A DNA stretch of 64,000 nt from Paenibacillus dendritiformis (GTDB lineage Bacteria > Bacillota > Bacilli > Paenibacillales > Paenibacillaceae), in NCBI RefSeq assembly GCF_945605565.1, contig NZ_OX216966.1:4084001-4148000 (forward strand). The letters run 5' to 3'. This document shows, piece after piece, positions 53,782 through 61,729 of the stretch. The notes below the pieces were generated by a model. It worked only from the letters and a program-made list of their open reading frames with translations. It had not been told where the DNA came from and did no database searches. Both the position numbers and the translations under genes were made by a program. Within the stretch, counting starts at the first letter, position 1. Every line of letters begins with the position of its first letter.

Positions 53782-53913
53782 CTAATACATGCGATGGTAG
53801 ATTCCCATCTGCGCGACATCTCTAGCAGCCAGTAGGTTGGCGGGAACCGGCTCATCTTCCCTGCCCAGCTTCAGCAGAAGCCACAGCAGCGAATCGTCCA
53901 GGTAGGCCATCAT
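53782..53913 (-). CDS. Small protein of 43 residues downstream of the azoreductase gene
   Basis: MMAYLDDSLLWLLLKLGRED, then PVPANLLAARDVAQMGIYHR and MY. An excellent ribosome site (AGGAGGAGGAG, about eight bases before the first ATG) precedes it, and it starts 16 bases after the azoreductase stop on the same strand. The sequence looks like an amphipathic helix followed by a turn. No family recognised. The strong ribosome site and the operon position make it likely that it is translated. Confidence 0.6.
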   Translation of the reverse strand: MMAYLDDSLLWLLLKLGREDEPVPANLLAARDVAQMGIYHRMY

Positions 53914-53929
53914 CTCTCTACTCCTCCTC

Positions 53930-54556
53930 CTAGAAGGCTGCAGCCGTCTTCATCGCGGCCGCTATGCCTTGGTCAATCATGCGCTCCCGATGCTCCGGAT
54001 ATTGATCATGGCCTTCCACGATGACGGTGACGATGTCTTGAATGCCCAACAGCTCCAGGTTGTGAATCATCCAGTTCACGGCCATCTCCTGATCCGACGC
54101 CGGACCGCTGGAATAGACTCCCCCGCGGGCATTCAGCAGCGCGACCTTTTTGTTGCCGAGCATGCCGACAGGGCCCTCGGGCGTGTAACGATAAGCGATG
54201 CCCGGCTGGCTCACATAGTCGATATACGTATGCAGAACGGCAGGAACCGTCAGATTCCACATCGGAAAAGCAAACACGATCTTGTCCGCTGCGACGAACG
54301 GATCGAGGAAACGCATCACGCGGTCGACCGCTTCCTTTTCCGCCGGTGACAGCTCTGCTCCTTGACGCCGCTTGGCCATCCCGTCCAGCATCACATCGTT
54401 GTAATAAGGCAGATCCTCCTGGTATAAATCAAGCTCAATCACCCGTTCGGACGGATTGGCTTTCCGGTAAGTATCCAAAAACGCATGATATAGTTTTACG
54501 CTTACCGATTGATAGAGGGAACGGCAGTTGGCTTTGACGAATAAGACTTGATTCAT
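53930..54556 (-). CDS. azoR: FMN-dependent NADH-azoreductase
   Basis: 208 residues, flavodoxin-like fold of the AzoR/AcpD family. Motifs: the phosphate loop VKANCRSLYQSVSVKLYHAF near the start, FAFPMWNLTVPAVLHTYIDY (about 93-112) and ALLNARGGVYSSGPAS for FMN binding. It reduces quinones and azo compounds in two-electron steps and is usually induced by quinone or thiol stress. It stands with only the 43-residue frame downstream. Confidence 0.93.
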   Translation of the reverse strand: MNQVLFVKANCRSLYQSVSVKLYHAFLDTYRKANPSERVIELDLYQEDLPYYNDVMLDGMAKRRQGAELSPAEKEAVDRVMRFLDPFVAADKIVFAFPMWNLTVPAVLHTYIDYVSQPGIAYRYTPEGPVGMLGNKKVALLNARGGVYSSGPASDQEMAVNWMIHNLELLGIQDIVTVIVEGHDQYPEHRERMIDQGIAAAMKTAAAF

Positions 54557-54661
54557 TTGACATTCTCCTTTTGCGCATCTCTAATACTTGGGCTTCCGTC
54601 TTCAGCATAACAAGACTCCCGACGAAGCGCGTCGGCAGGAAGCCCGGGACGAGCATACCAA

Positions 54662-54688
54662 AAAAGCCCGATCGATGATCGGGCTTTT
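54662..54688 (-). terminator. Terminator of the GAF-kinase two-component operon
   Basis: A perfect 12-bp stem AAAAGCCCGATC / GATCGGGCTTTT with a three-base loop, symmetrical A/T tails. It lies 21 bases past the response-regulator stop. Confidence 0.85.
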
Positions 54689-54709
54689 CTACGACTTTGG
54701 ATGTAGTTG

Positions 54710-55363
54710 TCACTCTGCCAATCCCCGCTTGACCGCGTATACCGCCGCCTGCGTCCGGGCGTTCATCCCCAGTTTGCCCAGCAGATTGCTGACATGCGTC
54801 TTCACGGTCTTCTCCTTAATGTTGAAGTGGGCCGCAATCTCCTTATTGGTTCGGCCCCGGGCAATCTGCCGCAGCACCTCCACCTCGCGGCTTGTCAGCA
54901 ATTCCAGCGGCGGATCGCCGGCCTCCGGCGCTTCGTCCGGCTGTGCCGAGAGATGCGACATCAGCTGCTCCGTCACATTCGGATGAAGCTTGACCTGTCC
55001 CCTATGAATATCGATGATGGCTTGAACCAGCTCATTCGGCATAATATCCTTCATGACGTAGCCGTTCGCGCCGGCCTGGACCGCGGGCACGACGTAATCC
55101 TTGTCCACGAAGGACGTGAGGACGAGCACCTTCGTGTCCGGATGATGCCGGCGGATATGCCGGGTCGCTTCGATGCCGTTCATCTGCGGCAGCATCAGGT
55201 CCATCAGCACCACGTCGGGTTGCAGCGTCTCTACCATCTGGATCGCGTCGGTTCCGGTCATCGCTTCGCCGACGATGTCAATATCCGGCTGCATCTTCAA
55301 AAAAAATTGAAGCCCGCGCAGCACGACCGCATGATCATCCACGAGCAGCACCTTGATCTTCAT
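54710..55363 (-). CDS. NarL/LuxR-family response regulator
   Basis: 217 residues. Receiver: VLLVDDHAVV (acids at residues 9-10), phospho-Asp D54 in VVLMDLMLPQMNG, Thr/Ser in VLVLTSFVDKD and Lys in GYVMKDIMP. The LuxR-type helix-turn-helix is LTSREVEVLRQIARGRTNKE to KTHVSNLLGKLG (about 150-195). It overlaps the kinase stop by four bases. Longer in-frame starts lie inside the kinase gene and lack family homology. Confidence 0.93.
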   Translation of the reverse strand: MKIKVLLVDDHAVVLRGLQFFLKMQPDIDIVGEAMTGTDAIQMVETLQPDVVLMDLMLPQMNGIEATRHIRRHHPDTKVLVLTSFVDKDYVVPAVQAGANGYVMKDIMPNELVQAIIDIHRGQVKLHPNVTEQLMSHLSAQPDEAPEAGDPPLELLTSREVEVLRQIARGRTNKEIAAHFNIKEKTVKTHVSNLLGKLGMNARTQAAVYAVKRGLAE

Positions 55364-57003
55364 CCTTCCTCTCCTCCCTTCCGGCAGGGCAATTGAACGC
55401 GAATGACGGTTCCCTTGCGCGGCACGCTCTCCAGCTCGAACGTGCCGCCGCATGTCCCTGCCCGCTCCCGCATTCCGGTTATGCCCAGGCCGGCATTGTT
55501 CCGGAGCTTCACCATGCCGATGCCATCATCGGCTATCTCCATACGAACATGGGTACCTTCTTTGTACAACCGGATTCGCACGATATCGGTCTTCGCATGC
55601 TTGCGGACATTGTTGATCGCTTCCTGTCCGATGCGGAACAGCGTCTCCTCAACGTGGCGGGGCAGCTCCAGCAGGCTGTCCGCCCGCGCCTCGACGGAGA
55701 TTCCCTGAGTCGTGCCGTAGCGCACAAGACCGGTCAGGAGACCTTCTTCGAGGCCGGCCGGGCGGAGCTGCCAGATGAGCGATCTCATCTCGCATACCGC
55801 GTCCTTCGTCAGCTCCCGCATCTCGGACAGAGCGGCGAGCGCGTCCGCTGTCCGGGAGGAAGCCAGCAAGCTCTCCATTCCATGTGCGGTCAACTGCAGC
55901 GCGAACAGCTTCTGCGAGACTGAATCATGCAAGTCCTGCGCCAGCCGGTTGCGCTCCTGCCACATGGCCAGCTTCAGCTGCTGCTCCCGGTACTGCGCAG
56001 CCTCATGCCCCCGCGACAGCAGCTCGGCGGCACGATGCAGCATGTCCATCATGACCGGGTCAAAATGCTTCGCCTCCGTGCTATCCGCATAGAGAACGCC
56101 GATCGCCCGGTCCCGCAGCAGAATCGGAACGGCAGCCGCGGCTGCGATTCGCTCCGCCTGGCGGGGGCGGTTCCGGCGCTTGCCGGGCGCTGCGGCGGCG
56201 GGATTCCAGCGCTGGTCGGACTTCTCCGCATAGACGCTTCTGATCCGCTGCCGGGTGAGCGCGCTCGTCCGCATGGCCTTGTGCGAGAGCCGGCCCTCCT
56301 CCCAATAAGCGATGCAGGCCAGCTCTCCGCTCTCCGCCATATGCACAGCAGCGCTGCGGCAGTTCAGCAGCTCGCCTGCGGCACGGGCAATCCGCTCGGG
56401 AATGTCCCGGTAATCGGCAATTCCCGCCAGTTCGCCGGATAATTCCCCCATCCGCTGCAACAGCTCGGCCTGCTTGAGGCGGGACTGGTACAGCAGCGTC
56501 CGCTCGATCGCCGTACCAATCTGATAGGCGACCGACTGAAGCATCGTCAGCTCGTCCGGATCGTAATGCGACTTGCCCGGCGCCGCGACGTTCAGCAAGC
56601 CATACAGCCGATCGCCCGCATGCAGCGGAATCGTAGCATGATGCGTAATGCCGGCCGTATCTCCCCACGCATACTTCACGGCATCCTCCAGCCGCTTGCA
56701 ATGCATCGTGTTCTCGGCGCGGAAGTTTGCCCCTTGGCGGTACCATTCGATGCACCAGCAGCTTCCCTGGTTCAAGCGCCGCTTCTCCTCGGCATCCAGG
56801 GCGGGCGGAAGCCGGTAATCGGCCGCCAGGGTATAGTTCGGCATATCTTCCATGAGGAAAATCCACCCGGTCTGGAGCCCGGTTATCTCCACCAGCGTGC
56901 GCAGCACATTGTTCAGCAGCTCCGGCAGATCGGTCGAGCGGTTGATGGTCTCGGCAATGACTTGAAACGCATGCCGCTCATCCACGTGAATCGGGTTGCT
57001 CAC
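55360..57003 (-). CDS. Cytoplasmic GAF-domain sensor histidine kinase (NarX/DegS-like)
   Basis: 547 residues, no membrane span. Two GAF domains (about 10-160 and 185-340) precede a HisKA_3 domain with the phospho-His in RNRLAQDLHDSVSQKLFAL and a C-terminal ATPase (VRLRIGQEAINNVRKHAKTD-like N box and DDGIGMVKLRNNAGLGITGM). The first GAF has clustered cysteines, GSCWCIEWYRQ and MHCKRLEDA, which could bind a cofactor or sense redox. Translation starts at a GTG (57003) with GGGAGG eight bases upstream. Paired with the NarL-type regulator downstream. Confidence 0.92.
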   Translation of the reverse strand: MSNPIHVDERHAFQVIAETINRSTDLPELLNNVLRTLVEITGLQTGWIFLMEDMPNYTLAADYRLPPALDAEEKRRLNQGSCWCIEWYRQGANFRAENTMHCKRLEDAVKYAWGDTAGITHHATIPLHAGDRLYGLLNVAAPGKSHYDPDELTMLQSVAYQIGTAIERTLLYQSRLKQAELLQRMGELSGELAGIADYRDIPERIARAAGELLNCRSAAVHMAESGELACIAYWEEGRLSHKAMRTSALTRQRIRSVYAEKSDQRWNPAAAAPGKRRNRPRQAERIAAAAAVPILLRDRAIGVLYADSTEAKHFDPVMMDMLHRAAELLSRGHEAAQYREQQLKLAMWQERNRLAQDLHDSVSQKLFALQLTAHGMESLLASSRTADALAALSEMRELTKDAVCEMRSLIWQLRPAGLEEGLLTGLVRYGTTQGISVEARADSLLELPRHVEETLFRIGQEAINNVRKHAKTDIVRIRLYKEGTHVRMEIADDGIGMVKLRNNAGLGITGMRERAGTCGGTFELESVPRKGTVIRVQLPCRKGGEEG

Positions 57004-57074
57004 GTTCAGTGCCTCCCTTGGTCGTGTCAACGTTATCCATATCATAACATGAATGCCGCAAGCCGCCGCACTTG

Positions 57075-57902
57075 TCAGCCGCTATTGCCGCTCCGCGCCT
57101 CCGCAGCCAGCAAGGGAGAGTACATCATAAGCGCATGGTTCTCGGCAACATCTTGTTCCGCTATCTTTTCCCCATTCCCGTTGAACTGGTGCCGGCAGAT
57201 CCGATTATGCCGGATATAACCGCCCCAATGCTCCTGGGTAATCCGGTGCTCCTTCTCGACAATCTCATACCGGTACGGATGAGGCGCCGCGCTTCGCCAC
57301 CTTCCGACAAGCATATCCTTCTCCAGCTCAAGCTGAAGCTGATACGGCTCCGTGGTCGGATTACAGATTTGCAAGTCCAAATAATTATAGACGCAGGTCG
57401 CACCGCTGCCGAAGGGCTGTGTCCGGTTCGAATCGGGAAATACATCATAGCTGTGCCGATGCCTCTCCGTCACCTGGAGCGGCGTGTGCAGCGCGGTCCA
57501 ATAGATGAGGTTGGATAACTGGCACAGACCGCCGCCTATCCCCGTCTTGAACCCGCCATAGAACAGGACCATGCCGTCCACATATCCTTTTCTGCGGGTC
57601 GGCTTCCCGATGAGCCTCCAGTAAGAGAAGGTCTCGCCGGGATGAATAACAATACCGTTCAGCTTCCTTAACGCAAGCTGAAGGTTGACTTTCTTATTAT
57701 CCTGCAGCCATCGGTCCACCCGGGGCAGATTCCGGTACACGGGCGTCTCATGCCGACAAATCTCGTACGGCAGCAGCTCCGTCTGCTTGTGACTGGCATA
57801 ACGGGTCCTGCCGAATATCCATTCCAGATGCCTTTTGCCCCGGAAATACATCATGCCCAGTGTGATTCGCAGCTTCGATCTCGGCTTCGGCCGGGTTATC
57901 AT
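57075..57902 (-). CDS. VanW-family protein
   Basis: 275 residues with the VanW core: LNGIVIHPGETFSYWRLIGK, GGFKTGIGGGLCQLSNLIYW (the family's GGGxCQxS motif) and a C-terminal beta-rich extension. VanW occurs in some glycopeptide-resistance clusters, but its biochemical role is unknown, and this stand-alone copy does not imply resistance. GAGGGGAG precedes the ATG. No signal peptide is visible. Confidence 0.9.
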   Translation of the reverse strand: MITRPKPRSKLRITLGMMYFRGKRHLEWIFGRTRYASHKQTELLPYEICRHETPVYRNLPRVDRWLQDNKKVNLQLALRKLNGIVIHPGETFSYWRLIGKPTRRKGYVDGMVLFYGGFKTGIGGGLCQLSNLIYWTALHTPLQVTERHRHSYDVFPDSNRTQPFGSGATCVYNYLDLQICNPTTEPYQLQLELEKDMLVGRWRSAAPHPYRYEIVEKEHRITQEHWGGYIRHNRICRHQFNGNGEKIAEQDVAENHALMMYSPLLAAEARSGNSG

Positions 57903-58089
57903 CGGCTCCCCTCCCGCTTCGCGTTATGTATGAATCAGCACAAACATTGTAACATACCCCCGGCGATCATACATTTTGTGGAATGTCAAAGATTACGAAT
58001 GATTCACCATTTTGAGAGGGATTACCAGAAAAAAAGCAGAGTAAAGCGGGGAATGTTTCCAAAGAGTCAATGCAACAAATAAATCAGAG

Positions 58090-58221
58090 GTCATGCCTGC
58101 CAACGAGGCGTCAAAGAAAGTTTTCCTCAAAAACGGCTTTGAAAAAGAAGGATTGATAAGACAAGCTTTTTTATGGTCCGGTAAAGGATTCATCGATTTG
58201 GAAACTGCATCCGGCCAATGA
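58090..58221 (+). pseudogene. C-terminal fragment of a GNAT acetyltransferase
   Basis: The frame reads VMPANEASKKVFLKNGFEKE then GLIRQAFLWSGKGFIDLETA and stops at 58221. This is the typical last third of RimJ/RimL-like acetyltransferases (V.P.N.AS..VL.K.GF..EG..R). Nothing upstream in 57903-58089 supplies the acetyl-CoA-binding part in frame, so only a relic remains. The remainder of the gap holds no gene I can support. Confidence 0.65.
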
Positions 58222-58270
58222 CCGATCTTCGATATGTGGAGATTGATCGTGGAGGGGCTAGCGAACTACG

Positions 58271-58576
58271 TCATTGCTCAAACCATTTCGAACCGAGGTA
58301 GAGGATGATGCACGCAAGTAAATTCGGTAAAGCGGCCAGTAAGAAAAAAGTAGATAATTTGAATCTTCGATTCATGGCTTCCTTGCCTTCGGTCGCCATA
58401 TCCACACGTCTGGAATCGGCGCCAATAAAAGCGCCAGAACAAAGAGCGGCTAATAGTATGGCAGCCAATCCAACATAACCGGATAACTTCATAGCAATGG
58501 AAATATCCCAAGCGACGACGGACATAGCGGCAATGACGCCAAGTATAAAGAGTCCAACCCAGAGTGCTTTTTTCAT
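58271..58576 (-). CDS. Small membrane protein (DUF5316-like)
   Basis: 101 residues with three hydrophobic segments: ALWVGLFILGVIAAMSVVAW, LSGYVGLAAILLAALCSGAF and FFLLAALPNLLACIILYLG. A cytoplasmic loop (GADSRRVDMATEGKEAMNRR) lies between the second and third. This resembles a Bacillales family of short membrane proteins of unknown function. GGAGG precedes the ATG. Convergent with nothing nearby; a strong hairpin lies upstream at 58684. Confidence 0.8.
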   Translation of the reverse strand: MKKALWVGLFILGVIAAMSVVAWDISIAMKLSGYVGLAAILLAALCSGAFIGADSRRVDMATEGKEAMNRRFKLSTFFLLAALPNLLACIILYLGSKWFEQ

Positions 58577-58683
58577 TCTTGCCTCCGTGTCATATCAGAG
58601 TAAATTTTACATTATATTAACACAGCCCTCGGAACATTCACATCAAACTTGGCTCAAAAAGCGAAGAATCGTGCCTGAACGGC

Positions 58684-58716
58684 ACAAAAACACAGGCCCG
58701 AGGCCTGTGTTTTTGT
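58684..58716. terminator. Strong hairpin terminator, symmetrical
   Basis: A perfect 15-bp stem ACAAAAACACAGGCC / GGCCTGTGTTTTTGT with loop CGA. It lies 36 bases past the stop of the zinc-ribbon gene (minus strand) and separates it from the small membrane protein gene. Confidence 0.85.
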
Positions 58717-58751
58717 CGTTCCGGGACCGTAAGCCGGAGCTATGAAGCTAA

Positions 58752-59036
58752 TCAATCGAACAGATCGCCCAGCCGGTCGAGCACCGTTTTTTTCTTATGC
58801 GGCTTGTAGGATGGCGGGCGATGGCCCGAATCGTAATGGCCGTAATCGCTCTTATGCGGACGATGGTCGCGCTCCCATTCCTGATATTCCTGTCGCTCTC
58901 TTCGGACGTCGGACATCAGCTTCTCCAGCTCCCCCCGATCCAGCCAGACGCCCTTGCAGCTCGGGCATACATCGATCGTTACGCCTTCCTTCTCCACTTC
59001 ACGCATCCGGACATCATTGCAAATTGGACAATTCAT
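58752..59036 (-). CDS. Zinc-ribbon protein (TFIIB-type zinc finger, zf-TFIIB family)
   Basis: 94 residues. The zinc ribbon is at residues 3-27, CPICNDVRMREVEKEGVTID then CPSCKGVWLDRGELEKLM: two CxxC pairs followed by the family's GxWLDxGELE motif. The C-terminal half is charged, His/Arg-rich and probably disordered, ending in a short helix. The family's function is unknown. It is the only gene downstream of a yybP-ykoY riboswitch with its own promoter, which suggests control by manganese. TTGGAGGG precedes the ATG. Confidence 0.85.
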   Translation of the reverse strand: MNCPICNDVRMREVEKEGVTIDVCPSCKGVWLDRGELEKLMSDVRRERQEYQEWERDHRPHKSDYGHYDSGHRPPSYKPHKKKTVLDRLGDLFD

Positions 59037-59161
59037 GTGTCATCCCTCCAACAGATTTTTCGATAGTATTACCGTGTATCTTCTAAGTTGACATTCATCA
59101 AGCTGATAAGCCGTAACCGTGAGCTCCGCGAATCACCCCCCAACAGAATCTACAACGAAAA

Positions 59162-59191
59162 AAGGCCTCTACCGTTAGATGGTAAAGGCCT
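59162..59191 (-). terminator. Second terminator after the riboswitch
   Basis: On the minus strand AGGCCTTTACC and GGTAGAGGCCT pair with one mismatch and run into TTTTTT. It repeats the riboswitch terminator 44 bases upstream almost exactly, including the position of the mismatch, so it probably arose by duplication. Confidence 0.75.
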
Positions 59192-59203
59192 CCATGTGTA
59201 CAA

Positions 59204-59320
59204 AAAAGACCTCTACCCTGGACATGCGGTAAAGGTCTTGCTTACAACGCTGGCGTTGCCAATAAAGCCGGGGCGTGACAGGCCCGAAATGACGACTTTA
59301 CTGTAGTAGCTACTCCCCTT
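59204..59320 (-). promoter_or_regulatory. yybP-ykoY (manganese) riboswitch with terminator
   Basis: The aptamer spans 59320 to 59228 on the minus strand: it starts AAGGGGAGTAGC, contains AAAGTCGTCATTTCGGG and CGGCTTTATTGGC, and ends GCAAGACCTTTACC. These are the conserved L1/L3 docking segments of the Mn2+-sensing yybP-ykoY class. The 3' strand AAGACCTTTACC also pairs with GGTAGAGGTCTT (59204-59217), forming a terminator followed by six T, so metal binding should favour read-through. A strong promoter lies upstream and the zinc-ribbon gene downstream. Confidence 0.9.
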
Positions 59321-59350
59321 CAATGAAGAAAGCGCTATTCGATTACTCCG

Positions 59351-59380
59351 ATTATATATGTACGCAGGCGGGCATGTCAA
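59351..59380 (-). promoter_or_regulatory. Sigma-A promoter of the riboswitch transcript
   Basis: On the minus strand TTGACA (59375-59380) and TATAAT (59351-59356), both perfect, 18-base spacer, about 30 bases ahead of the aptamer. Confidence 0.88.
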
Positions 59381-59478
59381 CCAGGGTTCATGGCCACAGT
59401 CCATTCCCGTTTGCATTCATAAGAATGCTTGGATACACTACATAATAACGGTAAAGACAAAATGTGGAGGGACATGCG

Positions 59479-60699
59479 ATGAGCCGCCAGAAGCTCCAAG
59501 ACAGACTGAAAATGAAAAAGGTTGAACCGAAGCATGGAGACCAATTCAATGACCTGCTTCGCTATGTATTCCAAGTCACGAACCTGGATCTGCAGACGTT
59601 CGGCTGGGAGAACCGCGAGATCGCGCAGGCGAAGCTGCCTGTTCTGAAGGAGGCCGATGTGCTCGGCTGGTTCGATGGCGACAAGCTGATCTCCCAGTTG
59701 GCCGTTTATCCGTTTCAGGTCAATATTTTCGGAGAGATCTATGAGATGGGCGGCTTGACCGGCGTAGGCACCTATCCGGAATACGCCAATCTTGGCTTGA
59801 TGAGCCAATTGATGCGCCAGGCGCTCGCGAATATGCGCGAACGTGAGCAATCGATATCGTATCTGTATCCGTATTCGATTCCGTTCTACCGCCGCAAGGG
59901 CTGGGAGATCATTTCCGACAAAATCTCGTTCGAGGTGAAGGATACGCAGCTTCCGAAGCTCAAGACGGTGCCCGGCAGCGTGGAGCGTCTCTCGATCGAC
60001 CACCCGGATATTCGCGACATATACAGACGCTTCGCTCTGGCCCATCACGGGGCGATGCTGCGGAGCGATCTCGCATGGGAAGAATATTTGCGCTGGGATC
60101 TGGACGATCTGACGGTGGCGGTCTACTATGACGAGGATCAGCAGCCGCAGGGCTACCTGCTCTATTGGATTGCGGAAGAAGTGTTCCACATGAAGGAAAT
60201 GGTGTACATCGACGGCGAGGCCCGCGCGGGGCTGTGGAATTTCATCAGCGCCCATTTCTCGATGATTACGCGGGTCAAAGGCCATATTTACACGACGGAA
60301 CCTCTCGCCTTCCTGCTCGAAGACAGCGACATCAAGGAGACCATCTCCCCGTATTACATGGCGCGCATCGTCGATATTCACCGCTTCGTGAAGCAATATC
60401 CGTTCCTGCCCCAGGCGGCGGAATGCCAACTGACCTTCACGCTTCACGATCCGATGCTGGAATGGAATCAGGGCAAATTCACGCTGAAGGTGGATGAGCA
60501 GGGCCGCGGCCAATTGACAGAGGGCGGAGGCACCCCGGCGGCGGCTTTCGATATTCAGACGCTGACGACAATGCTGATGGGCTACAAGCGTCCCGCTTAT
60601 TTGGCGCGGGCGGGCCGCTTCCAGGCACACCAGGCGACGATCGAGCAGTTGGAGAAGCTGATCGATCGCCAGACGCCTTATTTCTCGGATTATTTTTGA
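59479..60699 (+). CDS. Eis-like GNAT N-acetyltransferase
   Basis: 406 residues: tandem GNAT domains plus a sterol-carrier-like C-terminal domain, the Eis layout. The acetyl-CoA loop region is TGVGTYPEYANLGLMSQLMR (about 96-115), then SYLYPYSIPFYRRKGWEII. The C-terminal domain is around residues 300-400. The terminal Phe carboxylate (YFSDYF) may serve as general base, as in Eis. Members acetylate aminoglycosides, lysines or other amines; the substrate here is not evident. GGAGGG seven bases before the ATG at 59479 fixes the start. Confidence 0.9.
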   Translation: MSRQKLQDRLKMKKVEPKHGDQFNDLLRYVFQVTNLDLQTFGWENREIAQAKLPVLKEADVLGWFDGDKLISQLAVYPFQVNIFGEIYEMGGLTGVGTYPEYANLGLMSQLMRQALANMREREQSISYLYPYSIPFYRRKGWEIISDKISFEVKDTQLPKLKTVPGSVERLSIDHPDIRDIYRRFALAHHGAMLRSDLAWEEYLRWDLDDLTVAVYYDEDQQPQGYLLYWIAEEVFHMKEMVYIDGEARAGLWNFISAHFSMITRVKGHIYTTEPLAFLLEDSDIKETISPYYMARIVDIHRFVKQYPFLPQAAECQLTFTLHDPMLEWNQGKFTLKVDEQGRGQLTEGGGTPAAAFDIQTLTTMLMGYKRPAYLARAGRFQAHQATIEQLEKLIDRQTPYFSDYF

Positions 60700-60710
60700 G
60701 CGGCTGCGCC

Positions 60711-60743
60711 ATTGGCCCCCTACCTTTCGGGTACGGGGCCAAT
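60711..60743. terminator. Terminator between convergent genes
   Basis: Stem ATTGGCCCC / GGGGCCAAT with an inner TACC/GGTA stem, followed by GCTTTTCC on the plus strand. It closes the Eis-like gene. Confidence 0.75.
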
Positions 60744-60761
60744 GCTTTTCCTTATTCGCCT

Positions 60762-61553
60762 TTACCGCAAATCCGCTCCATAATACTCTTCCAGCGTCAT
60801 CCCCTCTGCCACTAACCGCCCGGCCAGATCACGGCCGACATAGCGGAGATGCCACGGTTCATACTGATAACCGGTTATCTCCTCCTTCCCGCGGGGATAG
60901 CGAATAATATATCCGAAGCGGTGCGCATGCTTCGCCAACCACTTCGCTTCCTTCGTATCCGCGAAGCAGTCCTGGACCGCGCACCGGCCATCGCTGCCGG
61001 ACAGATCGACGGCCAAGCCGGTCTCATGCTCGCTGTGGCCCGGCGCAGCGCTGTATGCGCTTGCCCGCCGGGAACCTTCAGTATGGACATATTGGCGGTA
61101 GACCGCTGCCTGTGCCGCAGACGAGCGGTAAGCCGAGACGCTGGCCAGATAGATATGTTCCCGCTCGGCCGCGGCGAACAGCCGTTCCAGCGCCTGGGCC
61201 GCTTCCCGGCGGAGCAAATACCGCTTCGACTTGATTCCGGTAAGCGTCCGCACCTGCGGGTAGATCAGATCGCGCGGCGTATATCCTGGGGGAAGTCCAT
61301 GCCGCTTATTGACGAGAACCCCCGGGCTGTCCGCTTCCGCAAGGGGGCGGCTGGCTGGCTTGGCAGCTGGCTGCTCCCGCTCTACTGCGGATGGCGGGGC
61401 TGGCGGCGGGGACGCCTCTCCTTCGCGAATACCGGCTTGGCCGGACGCTTGCAGCTCGATTGCTTGCGTCCGGGCCGAGGGAGCCTTGCAGCCGAAGCAC
61501 AAGGCGCAGAACAGGCTGCAACAGAGGATGCATATGAAAGCTCTACCAGACAC
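60762..61553 (-). CDS. VanY-type D-alanyl-D-alanine carboxypeptidase lipoprotein
   Basis: 263 residues. The N-terminus VSGRAFICILCCSLFCALCF ends in a lipobox (FGC), followed by a Pro/Ala/Glu-rich linker (about 35-80) and a VanY/LAS peptidase domain: ASVSAYRSSAAQAAVYRQYV, the zinc motif SEHETGLAVDLSG and EPWHLRYVG with the third ligand. It trims the terminal D-Ala of wall peptides outside the cell. The GTG at 61553 has AAGGAG eight bases upstream; upstream in-frame ATGs lack good sites. Extra cysteines in the signal peptide are unusual. Confidence 0.9.
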   Translation of the reverse strand: MSGRAFICILCCSLFCALCFGCKAPSARTQAIELQASGQAGIREGEASPPPAPPSAVEREQPAAKPASRPLAEADSPGVLVNKRHGLPPGYTPRDLIYPQVRTLTGIKSKRYLLRREAAQALERLFAAAEREHIYLASVSAYRSSAAQAAVYRQYVHTEGSRRASAYSAAPGHSEHETGLAVDLSGSDGRCAVQDCFADTKEAKWLAKHAHRFGYIIRYPRGKEEITGYQYEPWHLRYVGRDLAGRLVAEGMTLEEYYGADLR

Positions 61554-61663
61554 GTTCAAGGCTCCTTCCTGCATTGGCAATGCTCTACCATGCGAGCATA
61601 ATGATGTCATTAGATAGTCTGCACCATTTTGCCGGAACCATGAAATCTCTTTGACAAAAGATA

Positions 61664-61691
61664 AGCACCTGGACAATAGCTGTCAGGTGCT
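61664..61691 (-). terminator. Hairpin downstream of the bL25 gene
   Basis: Stem AGCACCTG-ACA / TGT-CAGGTGCT, one bulge, loop of five. On the minus strand it is followed by TATCTTTTGTC. It lies about 40 bases past the bL25 stop. Confidence 0.65.
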
Positions 61692-61729
61692 GTGTACTTC
61701 TCTATATGGATAAGGGCTAATGCGTTAAG

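Noticed and set aside
57075..57902. A glycopeptide-resistance cluster, suggested by VanW here and VanY at 60.8 kb
   Set aside because: No VanH, VanA/B-type ligase or VanX genes are present; both proteins are common stand-alone cell-envelope proteins in this group.
57993..58193. A 66-codon minus-strand frame
   Set aside because: It is antisense to the GNAT fragment and shows no ribosome site or family pattern.
59377..60630. A 417-codon open frame opposite the Eis-like acetyltransferase
   Set aside because: It shadows an evident gene and also runs across that gene's ribosome site; composition is His/Arg/Leu-rich as expected for an antisense frame.
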